Of a stretch of 49,470 nt of DNA, positions 8,889 through 16,594 are shown piece by piece. The stretch's first letter is position 1. Every line of letters begins with the position of its first letter. The DNA is taken from the NCBI GenBank assembly GCA_009700405.1, contig WLMD01000002.1, forward strand, positions 1 through 49,470, given 5' to 3'. This DNA comes from Actinomycetota bacterium (lineage in GTDB: Bacteria; Actinomycetota; Actinomycetes; Nanopelagicales; Nanopelagicaceae). The notes below the pieces were generated by a model that worked only from the letters and a program-made list of their open reading frames with translations, was not told the DNA's origin and did not search any database. The translations under genes and the position numbers were made by a program.

Positions 8889-9185
8889 GTGGCAACCGAC
8901 TATGACACCCCCAGAAAAACTGATGAAGAACTTCACGAAGAATCCCTAGAAGAGCTCAAGGCTCGACGCGTTGATGCACAGTCAGGCCAGGTAGATGTCG
9001 ACGAGGCTGAAGCTGCAGAGACTTTGGAACTTCCGGGTGCTGATTTATCTGGAGAAGAACTTTCAGTGCGTGTAGTCCCAAAGCAAGTGGATGAATTTGC
9101 ATGTTCTCGTTGCTTCTTGGTTCATCACATCACCCAGCTTTCAAAAGGTCAGGGCCCTACCGCTGTATGTAAAGAGTGCGCTTAA
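8889..9185 (+). CDS. DUF4193 family protein with zinc-ribbon-like C-terminus
   Basis: This is a 98-residue actinobacterial protein of unknown function. I chose GTG 8889 because AGGCGAGG just upstream makes a good ribosome-binding site and gives the standard MATDYDxPRKTDEE start; GTG 8880 lies inside that site. The N-terminal half is very acidic. The C-terminus carries CSRC and CKEC pairs that should bind a metal, probably zinc. The 3' end overlaps the convergent DUF3093 gene by 29 nt, and the two families are also neighbours in mycobacteria. The 144 nt before it show no other gene. Confidence 0.87.
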   Translation: MATDYDTPRKTDEELHEESLEELKARRVDAQSGQVDVDEAEAAETLELPGADLSGEELSVRVVPKQVDEFACSRCFLVHHITQLSKGQGPTAVCKECA

Positions 9186-9639
9186 GTTCTTCGCTTTTTC
9201 TCGAACTGACTAACCAATACGGTGTCGGATCGCGCTTGTCATTGAGGGTAATTTTCACTCCTGAGCTTTCCCAAAATCGGATTGCCAGAAATGCTGCCGG
9301 GTCTGCATCTCGCCCACGAATGAGTCGCATCTTCTCGGGAGTGAGTACCTCCACGTCGCCAATAAAATTGATATCAATATGCGCTCTATCTATGAAGAGC
9401 TCCTTAGAAGTCACAGATATTCTCATTGTTATTAACTGACGAAGATAGATAAGTAGCGCACTCAAGAGCAGAAGAGAGATGAGTCCGGCTGTGTTCCCCA
9501 TGGCGGCCCACACAGATAAGGCGAAACTGAGAAAGAGGAAGTAGACAAACCCCATCAGCCATAGGGGAGGACGGATTGCCTCTGTGAAAGGAATCTCTAC
9601 TTCACGCGCGGCCATAGGAGAGACGCTACAGGATTTCAT
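9157..9639 (-). CDS. DUF3093 family membrane protein
   Basis: This protein of unknown function is about 160 residues from the ATG at 9639, which has AAGG 7 nt upstream; a longer frame reaches 9717 but runs into the divergent thioesterase gene. Two adjacent hydrophobic segments (around LWLMGFVYFLFLSFALSVW and LISLLLLSALLIYLRQL) are followed by a C-terminal cytoplasmic domain ending in the typical DUF3093 pattern of arginine-rich, PYWLVSSRK-like residues. Its neighbours (DUF4193, dut, DUF3159) match the mycobacterial arrangement. Confidence 0.8.
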   Translation of the reverse strand: MKSCSVSPMAAREVEIPFTEAIRPPLWLMGFVYFLFLSFALSVWAAMGNTAGLISLLLLSALLIYLRQLITMRISVTSKELFIDRAHIDINFIGDVEVLTPEKMRLIRGRDADPAAFLAIRFWESSGVKITLNDKRDPTPYWLVSSRKSEELKRTLYIQR

Positions 9640-9655
9640 CAAGTAACCTTGCCCC

Positions 9656-10240
9656 ATGAGTCGGATTGCAAGTACTACGCCACCAGAGGGCGCGCTTGTT
9701 CCAGCACGGCATCCCAAAGCCCCTCCGATTGGCTCACAAATCCCTTCCCATTTTGGTCACTGTTTCGGGTGCGGAGATTTACATCCGACGGGATTGCACG
9801 TCATAGCTCACGCAGGTGATGCAGCAAATCTCACGGCGCAATTTACTGTGACTAAAGATCATCAAGGTGCTCCAGGCTTAGCGCATGGAGGTTTACTTTC
9901 CTTAGCCTTTGATGAAGCGCTAGGAAAACTTATGTGGCTTATTCGCGCCCCTGCAGTTACTGCTCGCTTAGAGACGGATTTTCTTAAGCCCGTCCCTATG
10001 GGCTCCACTTTGTTCATCACGGCGCAAATTACGGGCCAAGTAAATCGAAAAGTTTATACAAGCGCAGAGGGCAGATTGAATTCTGCAGATGGACCGCTTG
10101 CAGTAAAGGCATCTGCACTTTTTGTCGTTGTACCGATGGACCATTTCTTAGATAACGCTCCCAAGGAGTACCTCGAGGAGATCTCGAAAATTCCAGAGTT
10201 GTTGGCTTTCGTCGATCCTGACTTCGAGATTAATCCCTGA
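9656..10240 (+). CDS. PaaI/hotdog-fold acyl-CoA thioesterase-like protein
   Basis: This 194-residue single hotdog-domain protein should hydrolyse acyl-CoA thioesters. The fold signature is GLAHGGLLSLAFDEALG near residue 80, followed by TARLETDFLKPVPMGSTLFI. An N-terminal HCFGCGDLHPTGL motif is shared with a subset of the family. The ATG is leaderless-type: TAACCT at 9644-9649 with 6 nt between. The stop overlaps the dut ATG by one base, so it probably leads the thioesterase-dut-DUF3159 operon. The substrate is unknown. Confidence 0.82.
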   Translation: MSRIASTTPPEGALVPARHPKAPPIGSQIPSHFGHCFGCGDLHPTGLHVIAHAGDAANLTAQFTVTKDHQGAPGLAHGGLLSLAFDEALGKLMWLIRAPAVTARLETDFLKPVPMGSTLFITAQITGQVNRKVYTSAEGRLNSADGPLAVKASALFVVVPMDHFLDNAPKEYLEEISKIPELLAFVDPDFEINP

Positions 10241-10677
10241 TGGTCAACGTACTTATTCAACGTCTTGATCCAGGCGTTCCACTTCCAATGTACGCCAAAG
10301 GCGGAGATGCCGGCGCGGATTTGGTAACACGAATTGATGTGACACTTCAACCTGGTGAGCGCGTATTGGTGCCAACAGGAATTGCCATTGCATTGCCTGA
10401 TGGGTTTGCCGCTTTCGTACATCCCAGATCGGGGCTTGCCGTTAAGCATGGTGTTTCCATTGTGAATGCACCAGGGACTATTGATGCAGGGTTTCGTGGT
10501 GAGCTTCAAGTAATTTTGATCAACCACGATATTAAAGAGCCAATTTCATTCAAACGTGGCGACCGAATTGCGCAATTAGTTATTCAACAAGTAGAGCGAG
10601 CGGATTTTATTGAAGTAAGCGAGTTGCCAGGTTCTGGTCGCGGTACGGGTGGTTTCGGATCGACGGGGAGAGCATGA
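10240..10677 (+). CDS. dut: Deoxyuridine 5'-triphosphate nucleotidohydrolase
   Basis: dUTPase removes dUTP and supplies dUMP for thymidylate synthesis. This 145-residue trimer-type protein shows the five family motifs: AGADL, PRSGLAVKHGV, GTIDAGFRGE, RGDRIAQLVI, and the mobile C-terminal GSGRGTGGFGSTG arm that closes the active site. It is linked by TGATG overlap to the thioesterase and by ATGA overlap to DUF3159. Confidence 0.97.
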   Translation: MVNVLIQRLDPGVPLPMYAKGGDAGADLVTRIDVTLQPGERVLVPTGIAIALPDGFAAFVHPRSGLAVKHGVSIVNAPGTIDAGFRGELQVILINHDIKEPISFKRGDRIAQLVIQQVERADFIEVSELPGSGRGTGGFGSTGRA

Positions 10678-11291
10678 ACGAGAGCGATCAAAGTAAAGTT
10701 ATTAATGCATTGGGAGGCAAGCGAGGGATATTGGATTCAGGATTGCCTTCGCTGGTTTTCCTTGTCGCCTTTAATATTTCTCATGACCTCAGAAGTGCGC
10801 TTTATGCAGCAGTAATAACATCTGCGCTGCTTACTCTCATTCGTTTGATTGCTCGTGACACGTTGCAGCATGTACTTTCTGGATTTATTGGTGTTGCCTT
10901 CTGCGCTTTACTCGCTAGAAAAACTGGGCATGCTGCAGATTTCTATCTTCCCGGATTGATTATCAATCTTGTATATGGATCTCTTTACGCAATCTTGAAT
11001 CTAGTTGGATTACCTTTAATTGGTTTATTGCTAGGGCCAATTCTCGGCGAAAACCTTGCCTGGCGTGCAGTCCCTGAGCGAAAGCGAGCCTACATTCGGG
11101 CTGGCTGGCTCTGGGTTCTACTCTTTGCCTCCAGATTAGTTGTTCAATACCCACTGTATAAGAGTGGAAATGTGAATGCTCTTGGCACGGCGCGTTTAAT
11201 TATGGGTTATCCATTATTTCTACTTACGGCTTGGGGAACATGGCTTTTCATCAAATCTGTTCCGACAGTGAAAATTCCTACTGCTGAATAA
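10674..11291 (+). CDS. DUF3159 family membrane protein
   Basis: This is a 205-residue polytopic membrane protein with about five or six hydrophobic segments, for example LPSLVFLVAFNISHDL, ISGFIGVAFCALLA and LWVLLFASRLVVQYPLY. The family is actinobacterial, of unknown function, and is usually found beside ceoBC and dut, as here. It overlaps dut by 4 nt and its 3' end overlaps the convergent ceoC gene by 14 nt. Confidence 0.85.
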   Translation: MNESDQSKVINALGGKRGILDSGLPSLVFLVAFNISHDLRSALYAAVITSALLTLIRLIARDTLQHVLSGFIGVAFCALLARKTGHAADFYLPGLIINLVYGSLYAILNLVGLPLIGLLLGPILGENLAWRAVPERKRAYIRAGWLWVLLFASRLVVQYPLYKSGNVNALGTARLIMGYPLFLLTAWGTWLFIKSVPTVKIPTAE

Positions 11292-11937
11292 AGCACTGCT
11301 TAAGTAGATCCTCAGCTGTTGACGATGCTACAAAAAGCAGCTCGTCACCAGCGCTAAAGACATCATGGGCCTTAGGAGAGATGACTCGGCCATCTCGAAC
11401 GATTGCCGCAAGTGAAGCATTATCAGGAAGTTGAATTTCCTCGACAGTCTTGCCAAGACATTTAGATTCATCTGGAAGAGTGAGCTCCACTAAATTGGCT
11501 TGACCCTTCTTGAATGAAAACAGTCGAACAACATCTCCGACACTTACCGCTTCTTCAACAAGAGCGGAAATGATGCGTGGTGTCGATACTGCCACGTCAA
11601 CGCCCCATGATGAATCAAATAGCCACTCATTCTTAGGATGATTAACGCGGGCAACAACACGAGGAACGCCATATTCAGTCTTAGCCAACAATGAAGCAAC
11701 GAGATTGACTTTGTCATCACCTGTTGCGGCCACAAGAACCTGACAGTTATTTAACTTGGCGCTATCAAGTGATGCGATTTCACATGCATCCGCCATGAGC
11801 CATTCAGCTTTAGGCACGCTATCTAATTTAAGGGCCTTTGGGTCGCGATCGATTAAGAGGACTTGGTGTCCATTTTCCAATAGTTCACGTGCGATGGCTC
11901 TGCCAACATTACCTGCACCAGCGATAGCAATTCTCAT
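11278..11937 (-). CDS. ceoC: TrkA-family potassium uptake regulatory subunit (CeoC-like)
   Basis: This 219-residue cytoplasmic protein binds NAD(H) or nucleotide through a Rossmann RCK domain (IAGAGNVGRAIARELLENG, then the acidic end LLIDRDP) and has a C-terminal TrkA-C domain ending in SAGDELLFVAS. Such subunits gate a TrkH/KtrB-type potassium channel, which is not in this window. The start overlaps the ceoB stop by 4 nt; ceoB lies upstream on the same strand. A paired ceoBC arrangement is known from mycobacteria. Confidence 0.88.
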   Translation of the reverse strand: MRIAIAGAGNVGRAIARELLENGHQVLLIDRDPKALKLDSVPKAEWLMADACEIASLDSAKLNNCQVLVAATGDDKVNLVASLLAKTEYGVPRVVARVNHPKNEWLFDSSWGVDVAVSTPRIISALVEEAVSVGDVVRLFSFKKGQANLVELTLPDESKCLGKTVEEIQLPDNASLAAIVRDGRVISPKAHDVFSAGDELLFVASSTAEDLLKQCFIQQ

Positions 11938-12599
11938 GATGCATCCTCAGGGGAGTGAGCCAATGCCGCTTCAACATCAGCAACGTCTTTTTCGTGAACG
12001 ATGACGTGGACAAGGTCGCCTTCTTGCAAGACGGTATGTTCATCGGGAATTAAACCTTCACCTAAGCGAGTAATAAACGCTACACGAGCTGGAGTGATAT
12101 TTTCGATACGAGTTACTGGATTACCAAACCAACTCTCATGCACATGCATTTCGCAGAGTTGAATTGTTCCACTTGCATCACGCCATTCAGAACGAGATCC
12201 TTCTGGCAATAGACGTCGTAGAATTTGATCCGTGGTCCACAGGACCGTTGCGACAGTAGGTATGCCTAAGCGTTGGTAAATCTCAGCGCGTCCAGGATCA
12301 TAGATACGGGCAACGACGTTCTTTACACCAAAAGTTTCACGAGCTACGCGAGCCGCAAGGATGTTGGAGTTATCTCCATTACTTACAGCTGCAAATGCTT
12401 GGGCATCTTTTATACCTGCTTCAATTAATGTGTCGCTATCAAAGCCGACGCCAGTAACCGCTCTGCCGATAAAGGCAGGACCTAAGCGCCTAAACGCTTC
12501 ACGATTTTGGTCGATAACTGCGACGGTATGACCAGCGGCTTCAAGATCAATAGCCAGTGATGAACCGACGCGTCCGCATCCCATGATTACGACGTGCAT
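11934..12599 (-). CDS. ceoB: TrkA-family potassium uptake regulatory subunit (CeoB-like)
   Basis: This 221-residue protein is homologous to its downstream neighbour. It has an N-terminal RCK domain (IMGCGRVGSSLAIDLEAAG, VAVIDQN) and a C-terminal TrkA-C domain (ALxxGDLVHVIVHEKD). The pair probably assembles as a mixed ring on a potassium channel. The ATG is leaderless-type: TAGGTT at 12606-12611 on this strand, then 6 nt. Its promoter is back to back with that of the methyltransferase gene at 12640. Confidence 0.88.
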   Translation of the reverse strand: MHVVIMGCGRVGSSLAIDLEAAGHTVAVIDQNREAFRRLGPAFIGRAVTGVGFDSDTLIEAGIKDAQAFAAVSNGDNSNILAARVARETFGVKNVVARIYDPGRAEIYQRLGIPTVATVLWTTDQILRRLLPEGSRSEWRDASGTIQLCEMHVHESWFGNPVTRIENITPARVAFITRLGEGLIPDEHTVLQEGDLVHVIVHEKDVADVEAALAHSPEDAS

Positions 12600-12639
12600 G
12601 AGTAAAACCTACACCTGATTGCCCCATAGAGTTGGCTCT
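12600..12639. promoter_or_regulatory. Divergent leaderless promoter pair (ceoB / RNA methyltransferase)
   Basis: Two TANNNT boxes lie back to back: TAGGTT on the minus strand at 12606-12611, 6 nt before the ceoB ATG, and TAGAGT on the plus strand at 12627-12632, 7 nt before the ATG at 12640. No ribosome-binding site is visible for either gene. The -35 regions would overlap the opposite -10 boxes or start codons. Confidence 0.5.
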
Positions 12640-13842
12640 ATGGACGCCGAACGCAGTAAACCTTTTGCCGTTGGTGAACGACATACCGTCACTGTCGAAA
12701 AAGTGGCCCACGGGGGCCATTTCATCGCTCGCCACCTCGGCCACGTTATTTTTCTTAGGCATGGGATTCCAGGAGAAGTCGTAGAGGTTGAAATCACCAG
12801 CACAGGTTCGAGTTTTGTTCGAGGCGACGTTGTGCAAGTAATTTCGGCTTCACCTGATCGCGTAGAAGCACCGTGCAAATATTCAAAACCAGGAGGATGC
12901 GGTGGTTGCGATTTCCAACATATTTCCATTTCTCGCCAACGCCAGTTAAAGGGCAATGTCATCGTGGAGCAATTTGCACGATTGGCAAAAATGGAGATTG
13001 CCGTAGAGGTCGAAGAAGTGGGCACTCCGCTTCACTGGCGAACTCGCATTTCTAGCGCCACTGATAACGAGGGACAGCTTGGGTTTTACGCCTCTCGCAC
13101 GCATTCAGTTGTGCCAGTAGAGGATTGTCTGATTGCCTCTTCTGCAGTTAAGTTTCCAGAATTAGCAAAGCGACGCTGGCCAGTTAGGTCGAGGGTAGAA
13201 ATATCTGTGAGCGGTGAAGGTTCGCGAACGATTGCAATTGCCGATGCCGGTCGTGGCTCTAAACCGAGATTAACAGAGGGACAACTGCTCTCTTTTGAGG
13301 AAATCAATTCTCACAAGTTGCAAGTAAGCCAATCTTCATTCTGGCAAAGTCACGAGTTGGCTCCGCAAGTATTGATTAGCGCCATTACTCCGCATGTTCG
13401 CGAGGGTGATCGAGTTCTAGATTTATATGGCGGCGTTGGACTTTTTGCCGCTGCACTTATTGATTGTGTTGGCGTAAAGGGACGAATCGACATTATCGAG
13501 TCGAGTTCCTCCGCGACTGCTGATGCACGCAAGAATTTCTCAGATTTCTCAAATGTAAATATTCATACAGGCGATGTAGTTCACCTCTTACCGAGAATTA
13601 GCGCGTGCGATGTGATTGTTCTTGACCCACCCAGAGAAGGCGCTGGCAAGAGCGTAATCGCTCAGATGTCGGGACTACACCCGCGTTCGATTGTTTATGT
13701 TGCGTGCGACCCAGCCGCCTTGGCTCGGGATAGCGCTTACCTACTTGAGGCTGGATACGCGCTCACGAGCCTGCGCGCTTTTGACCTTTTCCCTATGACG
13801 CACCATGTGGAGTGTGTCGCACTGTTTTCTCCTTTAAATTAG
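12640..13842 (+). CDS. Class I SAM-dependent RNA methyltransferase (TrmA/RumA family)
   Basis: This 400-residue enzyme should make 5-methyluridine in rRNA or tRNA. An N-terminal TRAM domain (about residues 12-70) precedes a [4Fe-4S] set C79, C87, C90 and C163, as in RumA. SAM binding is VLDLYGGVGLFAAAL near 259-273. LDPPREGAGKS (328-338) and nucleophile C356 in YVACDPAALARD complete the active site. The precise target base is not readable from sequence. I chose ATG 12640 (leaderless, TAGAGT box) rather than an upstream TTG. Confidence 0.92.
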   Translation: MDAERSKPFAVGERHTVTVEKVAHGGHFIARHLGHVIFLRHGIPGEVVEVEITSTGSSFVRGDVVQVISASPDRVEAPCKYSKPGGCGGCDFQHISISRQRQLKGNVIVEQFARLAKMEIAVEVEEVGTPLHWRTRISSATDNEGQLGFYASRTHSVVPVEDCLIASSAVKFPELAKRRWPVRSRVEISVSGEGSRTIAIADAGRGSKPRLTEGQLLSFEEINSHKLQVSQSSFWQSHELAPQVLISAITPHVREGDRVLDLYGGVGLFAAALIDCVGVKGRIDIIESSSSATADARKNFSDFSNVNIHTGDVVHLLPRISACDVIVLDPPREGAGKSVIAQMSGLHPRSIVYVACDPAALARDSAYLLEAGYALTSLRAFDLFPMTHHVECVALFSPLN

Positions 13843-13854
13843 GGAGAAAATGAG

Positions 13855-13874
13855 GTATCTTGACGTCAAGATAC
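13855..13874. promoter_or_regulatory. Perfect 20-bp palindrome in the acnA promoter region
   Basis: Each half is GTATCTTGAC, and the second half is its exact reverse complement, so all 20 bases are symmetric about 13864/13865. It begins 13 nt after the methyltransferase stop and ends 18 nt before the acnA ATG. It includes TATCTT and GATACT, either of which could be a -10 box. A dimeric repressor bound here would block acnA transcription. The regulator is not identified. The symmetric run is too AT-mixed and lacks the U tract needed for a terminator. Confidence 0.7.
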
Positions 13875-13892
13875 TTCAAGTTGGGGGCATTC

Positions 13893-16553
13893 ATGGCAAT
13901 TAATTCTTTTAAGTCGCAGCGTCAGATCCGAGTTAACGAAACTGACTTCGAAATCTTTGACATATCTGGAGTTGAAGGCGCCGCATCATTGCCGTTTAGT
14001 TTGAAAGTGCTTTTAGAGAATTTGTTGCGTACCGAAGACGGTGCAAATATTACTGCTGAGCATATTCGTGCCCTTGCCCAATGGGACCCATCTGCCGAAC
14101 CGGATACAGAAATTCAATTCACCCCGGCCCGTGTGATTATGCAAGATTTCACTGGTGTTCCGTGCATCGTCGATCTCGCGACAATGCGTGAAGCGATCGT
14201 CGACCTTGGGGGAGATGCAAGCAAGGTGAATCCACTTGCTCCAGCAGAGCTAGTGATTGATCACTCAGTAATTGCGGATGTTTTTGGTACAAGAGATTCG
14301 TTCGAACAGAACACCGACATTGAATATGAAAGAAATCGCGAACGCTATCGTTTCTTGCGTTGGGGTCAGGGTGCTTTCGATGAGTTTAAAGTTGTTCCAC
14401 CTGGCACCGGAATCGTCCATCAAGTAAATATTGAATTTTTGGCTCGAGTTGTTATGACTCGCGTTGTTGATGGAACTCTGCGGGCGTATCCAGACACAGT
14501 AGTTGGCACTGATTCTCACACCACAATGGTGAATGGATTAGGTGTACTTGGGTGGGGAGTCGGCGGAATTGAAGCCGAAGCCGCGCTACTTGGACAGCCA
14601 GTCTCAATGTTGATTCCACGAGTCGTCGGATTCAAACTAACAGGCCAGTTACCAGTTGGAACAACGGCAACTGACATGGCGCTGACAATTACTGAAATGC
14701 TCAGAAAGCATGGAGTCGTAGGTAAGTTCGTTGAATTCTATGGACCCGGCGTCGTTTCTGTGCCTATGGCCAACAGAGCAACAATTGGAAACATGAGTCC
14801 TGAATATGGCTCTACGTGCGCAATTTTCCCGATTGATGAAGAAACACTCAAGTACCTGCGCTTAACAGGTCGAGATGAGAATCAAGTTGATCTCGTCGAG
14901 GAGTACGCAAAAGTACAAGGTCTATGGCATGACCCTTCTTTAACTCCTCGTTTTTCAGAGCACATCGAATTAGATCTAGCCAGCGTGGTCCCATCCATCG
15001 CAGGACCAAAGCGCCCACAAGATCGCATTGCATTGAGCGCCTCTAAATCAGCGCTAGAGAAGATTCTTCCTTCTTACCTTTCAGAGAAATCTGCCTTAGC
15101 TCCAGTAGATATTCATGTAAAGAATGAAGCCACCACGGTGAAAAATGGCGATGTTGTTATTGCTTCAATCACATCATGTACAAACACTTCTAACCCATCA
15201 GTCATGATTGGCGCGGCACTACTTGCAAAGAAAGCAGTAGAAAAAGGGCTTACATCCAAGCCTTGGGTGAAAACAACGCTAGCGCCAGGATCAAAGGTTG
15301 TAACTGATTACTACGATCGTGCGGACCTTACGAAATATATGGAAGCACTTGGCTTTAACCTTGTAGGTTATGGATGCGTGACCTGCATTGGAAACTCGGG
15401 CCCGCTGCCAGTTGAAATTAGCAAAGCTGTCAACGAACATGATTTAGCGGTTACCGCAGTGCTTTCGGGAAACCGAAACTTCGAAGGACGTATTAGCCCT
15501 GATGTAAAGATGAATTATCTTGCATCTCCACCTCTTGTTGTTGCATACGCCATTGCCGGGACGATGAATCACGATTTCGAGAAGGATTCACTAGGCAACG
15601 ACAAAGAAGGCAATCCAGTATTCCTGAAGGATATTTGGCCAACAGAGGCTGAAGTTTCAGCAGTCGTTGAGTCATCTATTTCATCAGAGATGTTTACCAA
15701 AGATTACGCAAGTGTCTTTGACGGTGATCATCGATGGAAATCACTGGATACACCTACTGGAAATACTTTTGAGTGGGATTCGGAATCAACCTATGTACGC
15801 AAACCTCCGTACTTTGATGGGATGCCAGCCAATCCTGCACCCGTACAAGATATTTCTGGCGCACGAGTGATGGCCATTCTTGGAGATTCAGTAACTACTG
15901 ACCACATCTCACCTGCAGGTAATATCAAGGCAGATTCTCCAGCTGGTGCGTACTTGAGCGCCCATGGAGTAGACCGTAAAGATTTCAATTCATATGGTTC
16001 GCGACGTGGCAACCACGAAGTAATGATTCGTGGAACGTTTGCCAATATTCGTTTGAAGAATCTTCTACTTGATGGAGTTGAAGGCGGCTTCACAAAGAAT
16101 TTCTTGAATGGGGGCGTACAGGAAACTATCTATGACGCATCCATGGCTTATCAAAGTGCTGGTGTGCCGCTAGTCATTTTGGCTGGTAAAGAATATGGAT
16201 CCGGCTCATCTCGTGACTGGGCAGCAAAGGGCACTGCGTTGCTTGGTGTCCGAGTAGTTATCGCAGAATCTTTCGAACGTATTCACCGCTCTAATCTCAT
16301 TGGAATGGGTGTACTTCCATTGCAATTTAATCCAGGAGATACCGCCGCATCACTGGGTCTGACGGGCTCTGAAACCTTTAGCGTAAGCGGGATTTCTGCT
16401 TTGAATACTGGGGGCGTTCCCAAAGAGGTCACGGTGAAAGCGGATTCAATTACCTTCACTGCAAAGGTTCGCATAGATACACCAGGTGAAGCTGATTACT
16501 ATCGCCATGGCGGCATCATGCAATACGTTTTGCGTTCTTTGCTCACTCAATAA
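13893..16553 (+). CDS. acnA: Aconitate hydratase AcnA
   Basis: Aconitase isomerises citrate and isocitrate in the TCA cycle. I chose ATG 13893 (886 residues), preceded by GGGGG 7 nt upstream; an in-frame upstream start at 13860 lies inside the palindrome. The [4Fe-4S] cysteines are in SCTNTSNPSVMIGAA and GCVTCIGNSGPLP. The C-terminal swivel domain holds GKEYGSGSSRDWAAKG and ESFERIHRSNLIGMGVLP. The size fits the AcnA/IRP class. A perfect 20-bp palindrome just upstream suggests specific repression. Confidence 0.98.
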   Translation: MAINSFKSQRQIRVNETDFEIFDISGVEGAASLPFSLKVLLENLLRTEDGANITAEHIRALAQWDPSAEPDTEIQFTPARVIMQDFTGVPCIVDLATMREAIVDLGGDASKVNPLAPAELVIDHSVIADVFGTRDSFEQNTDIEYERNRERYRFLRWGQGAFDEFKVVPPGTGIVHQVNIEFLARVVMTRVVDGTLRAYPDTVVGTDSHTTMVNGLGVLGWGVGGIEAEAALLGQPVSMLIPRVVGFKLTGQLPVGTTATDMALTITEMLRKHGVVGKFVEFYGPGVVSVPMANRATIGNMSPEYGSTCAIFPIDEETLKYLRLTGRDENQVDLVEEYAKVQGLWHDPSLTPRFSEHIELDLASVVPSIAGPKRPQDRIALSASKSALEKILPSYLSEKSALAPVDIHVKNEATTVKNGDVVIASITSCTNTSNPSVMIGAALLAKKAVEKGLTSKPWVKTTLAPGSKVVTDYYDRADLTKYMEALGFNLVGYGCVTCIGNSGPLPVEISKAVNEHDLAVTAVLSGNRNFEGRISPDVKMNYLASPPLVVAYAIAGTMNHDFEKDSLGNDKEGNPVFLKDIWPTEAEVSAVVESSISSEMFTKDYASVFDGDHRWKSLDTPTGNTFEWDSESTYVRKPPYFDGMPANPAPVQDISGARVMAILGDSVTTDHISPAGNIKADSPAGAYLSAHGVDRKDFNSYGSRRGNHEVMIRGTFANIRLKNLLLDGVEGGFTKNFLNGGVQETIYDASMAYQSAGVPLVILAGKEYGSGSSRDWAAKGTALLGVRVVIAESFERIHRSNLIGMGVLPLQFNPGDTAASLGLTGSETFSVSGISALNTGGVPKEVTVKADSITFTAKVRIDTPGEADYYRHGGIMQYVLRSLLTQ

Positions 16554-16594
16554 TTGAGTAAAGGGCCCAGCGCTCGTTAGCAGTTAGTCACCTG

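Noticed and set aside
13860..13865. TTGACG inside the palindrome as a -35 box of acnA
   Set aside because: A -10 box 17 nt downstream would lie on the ribosome-binding site; TATCTT or GATACT as -10 is more plausible.
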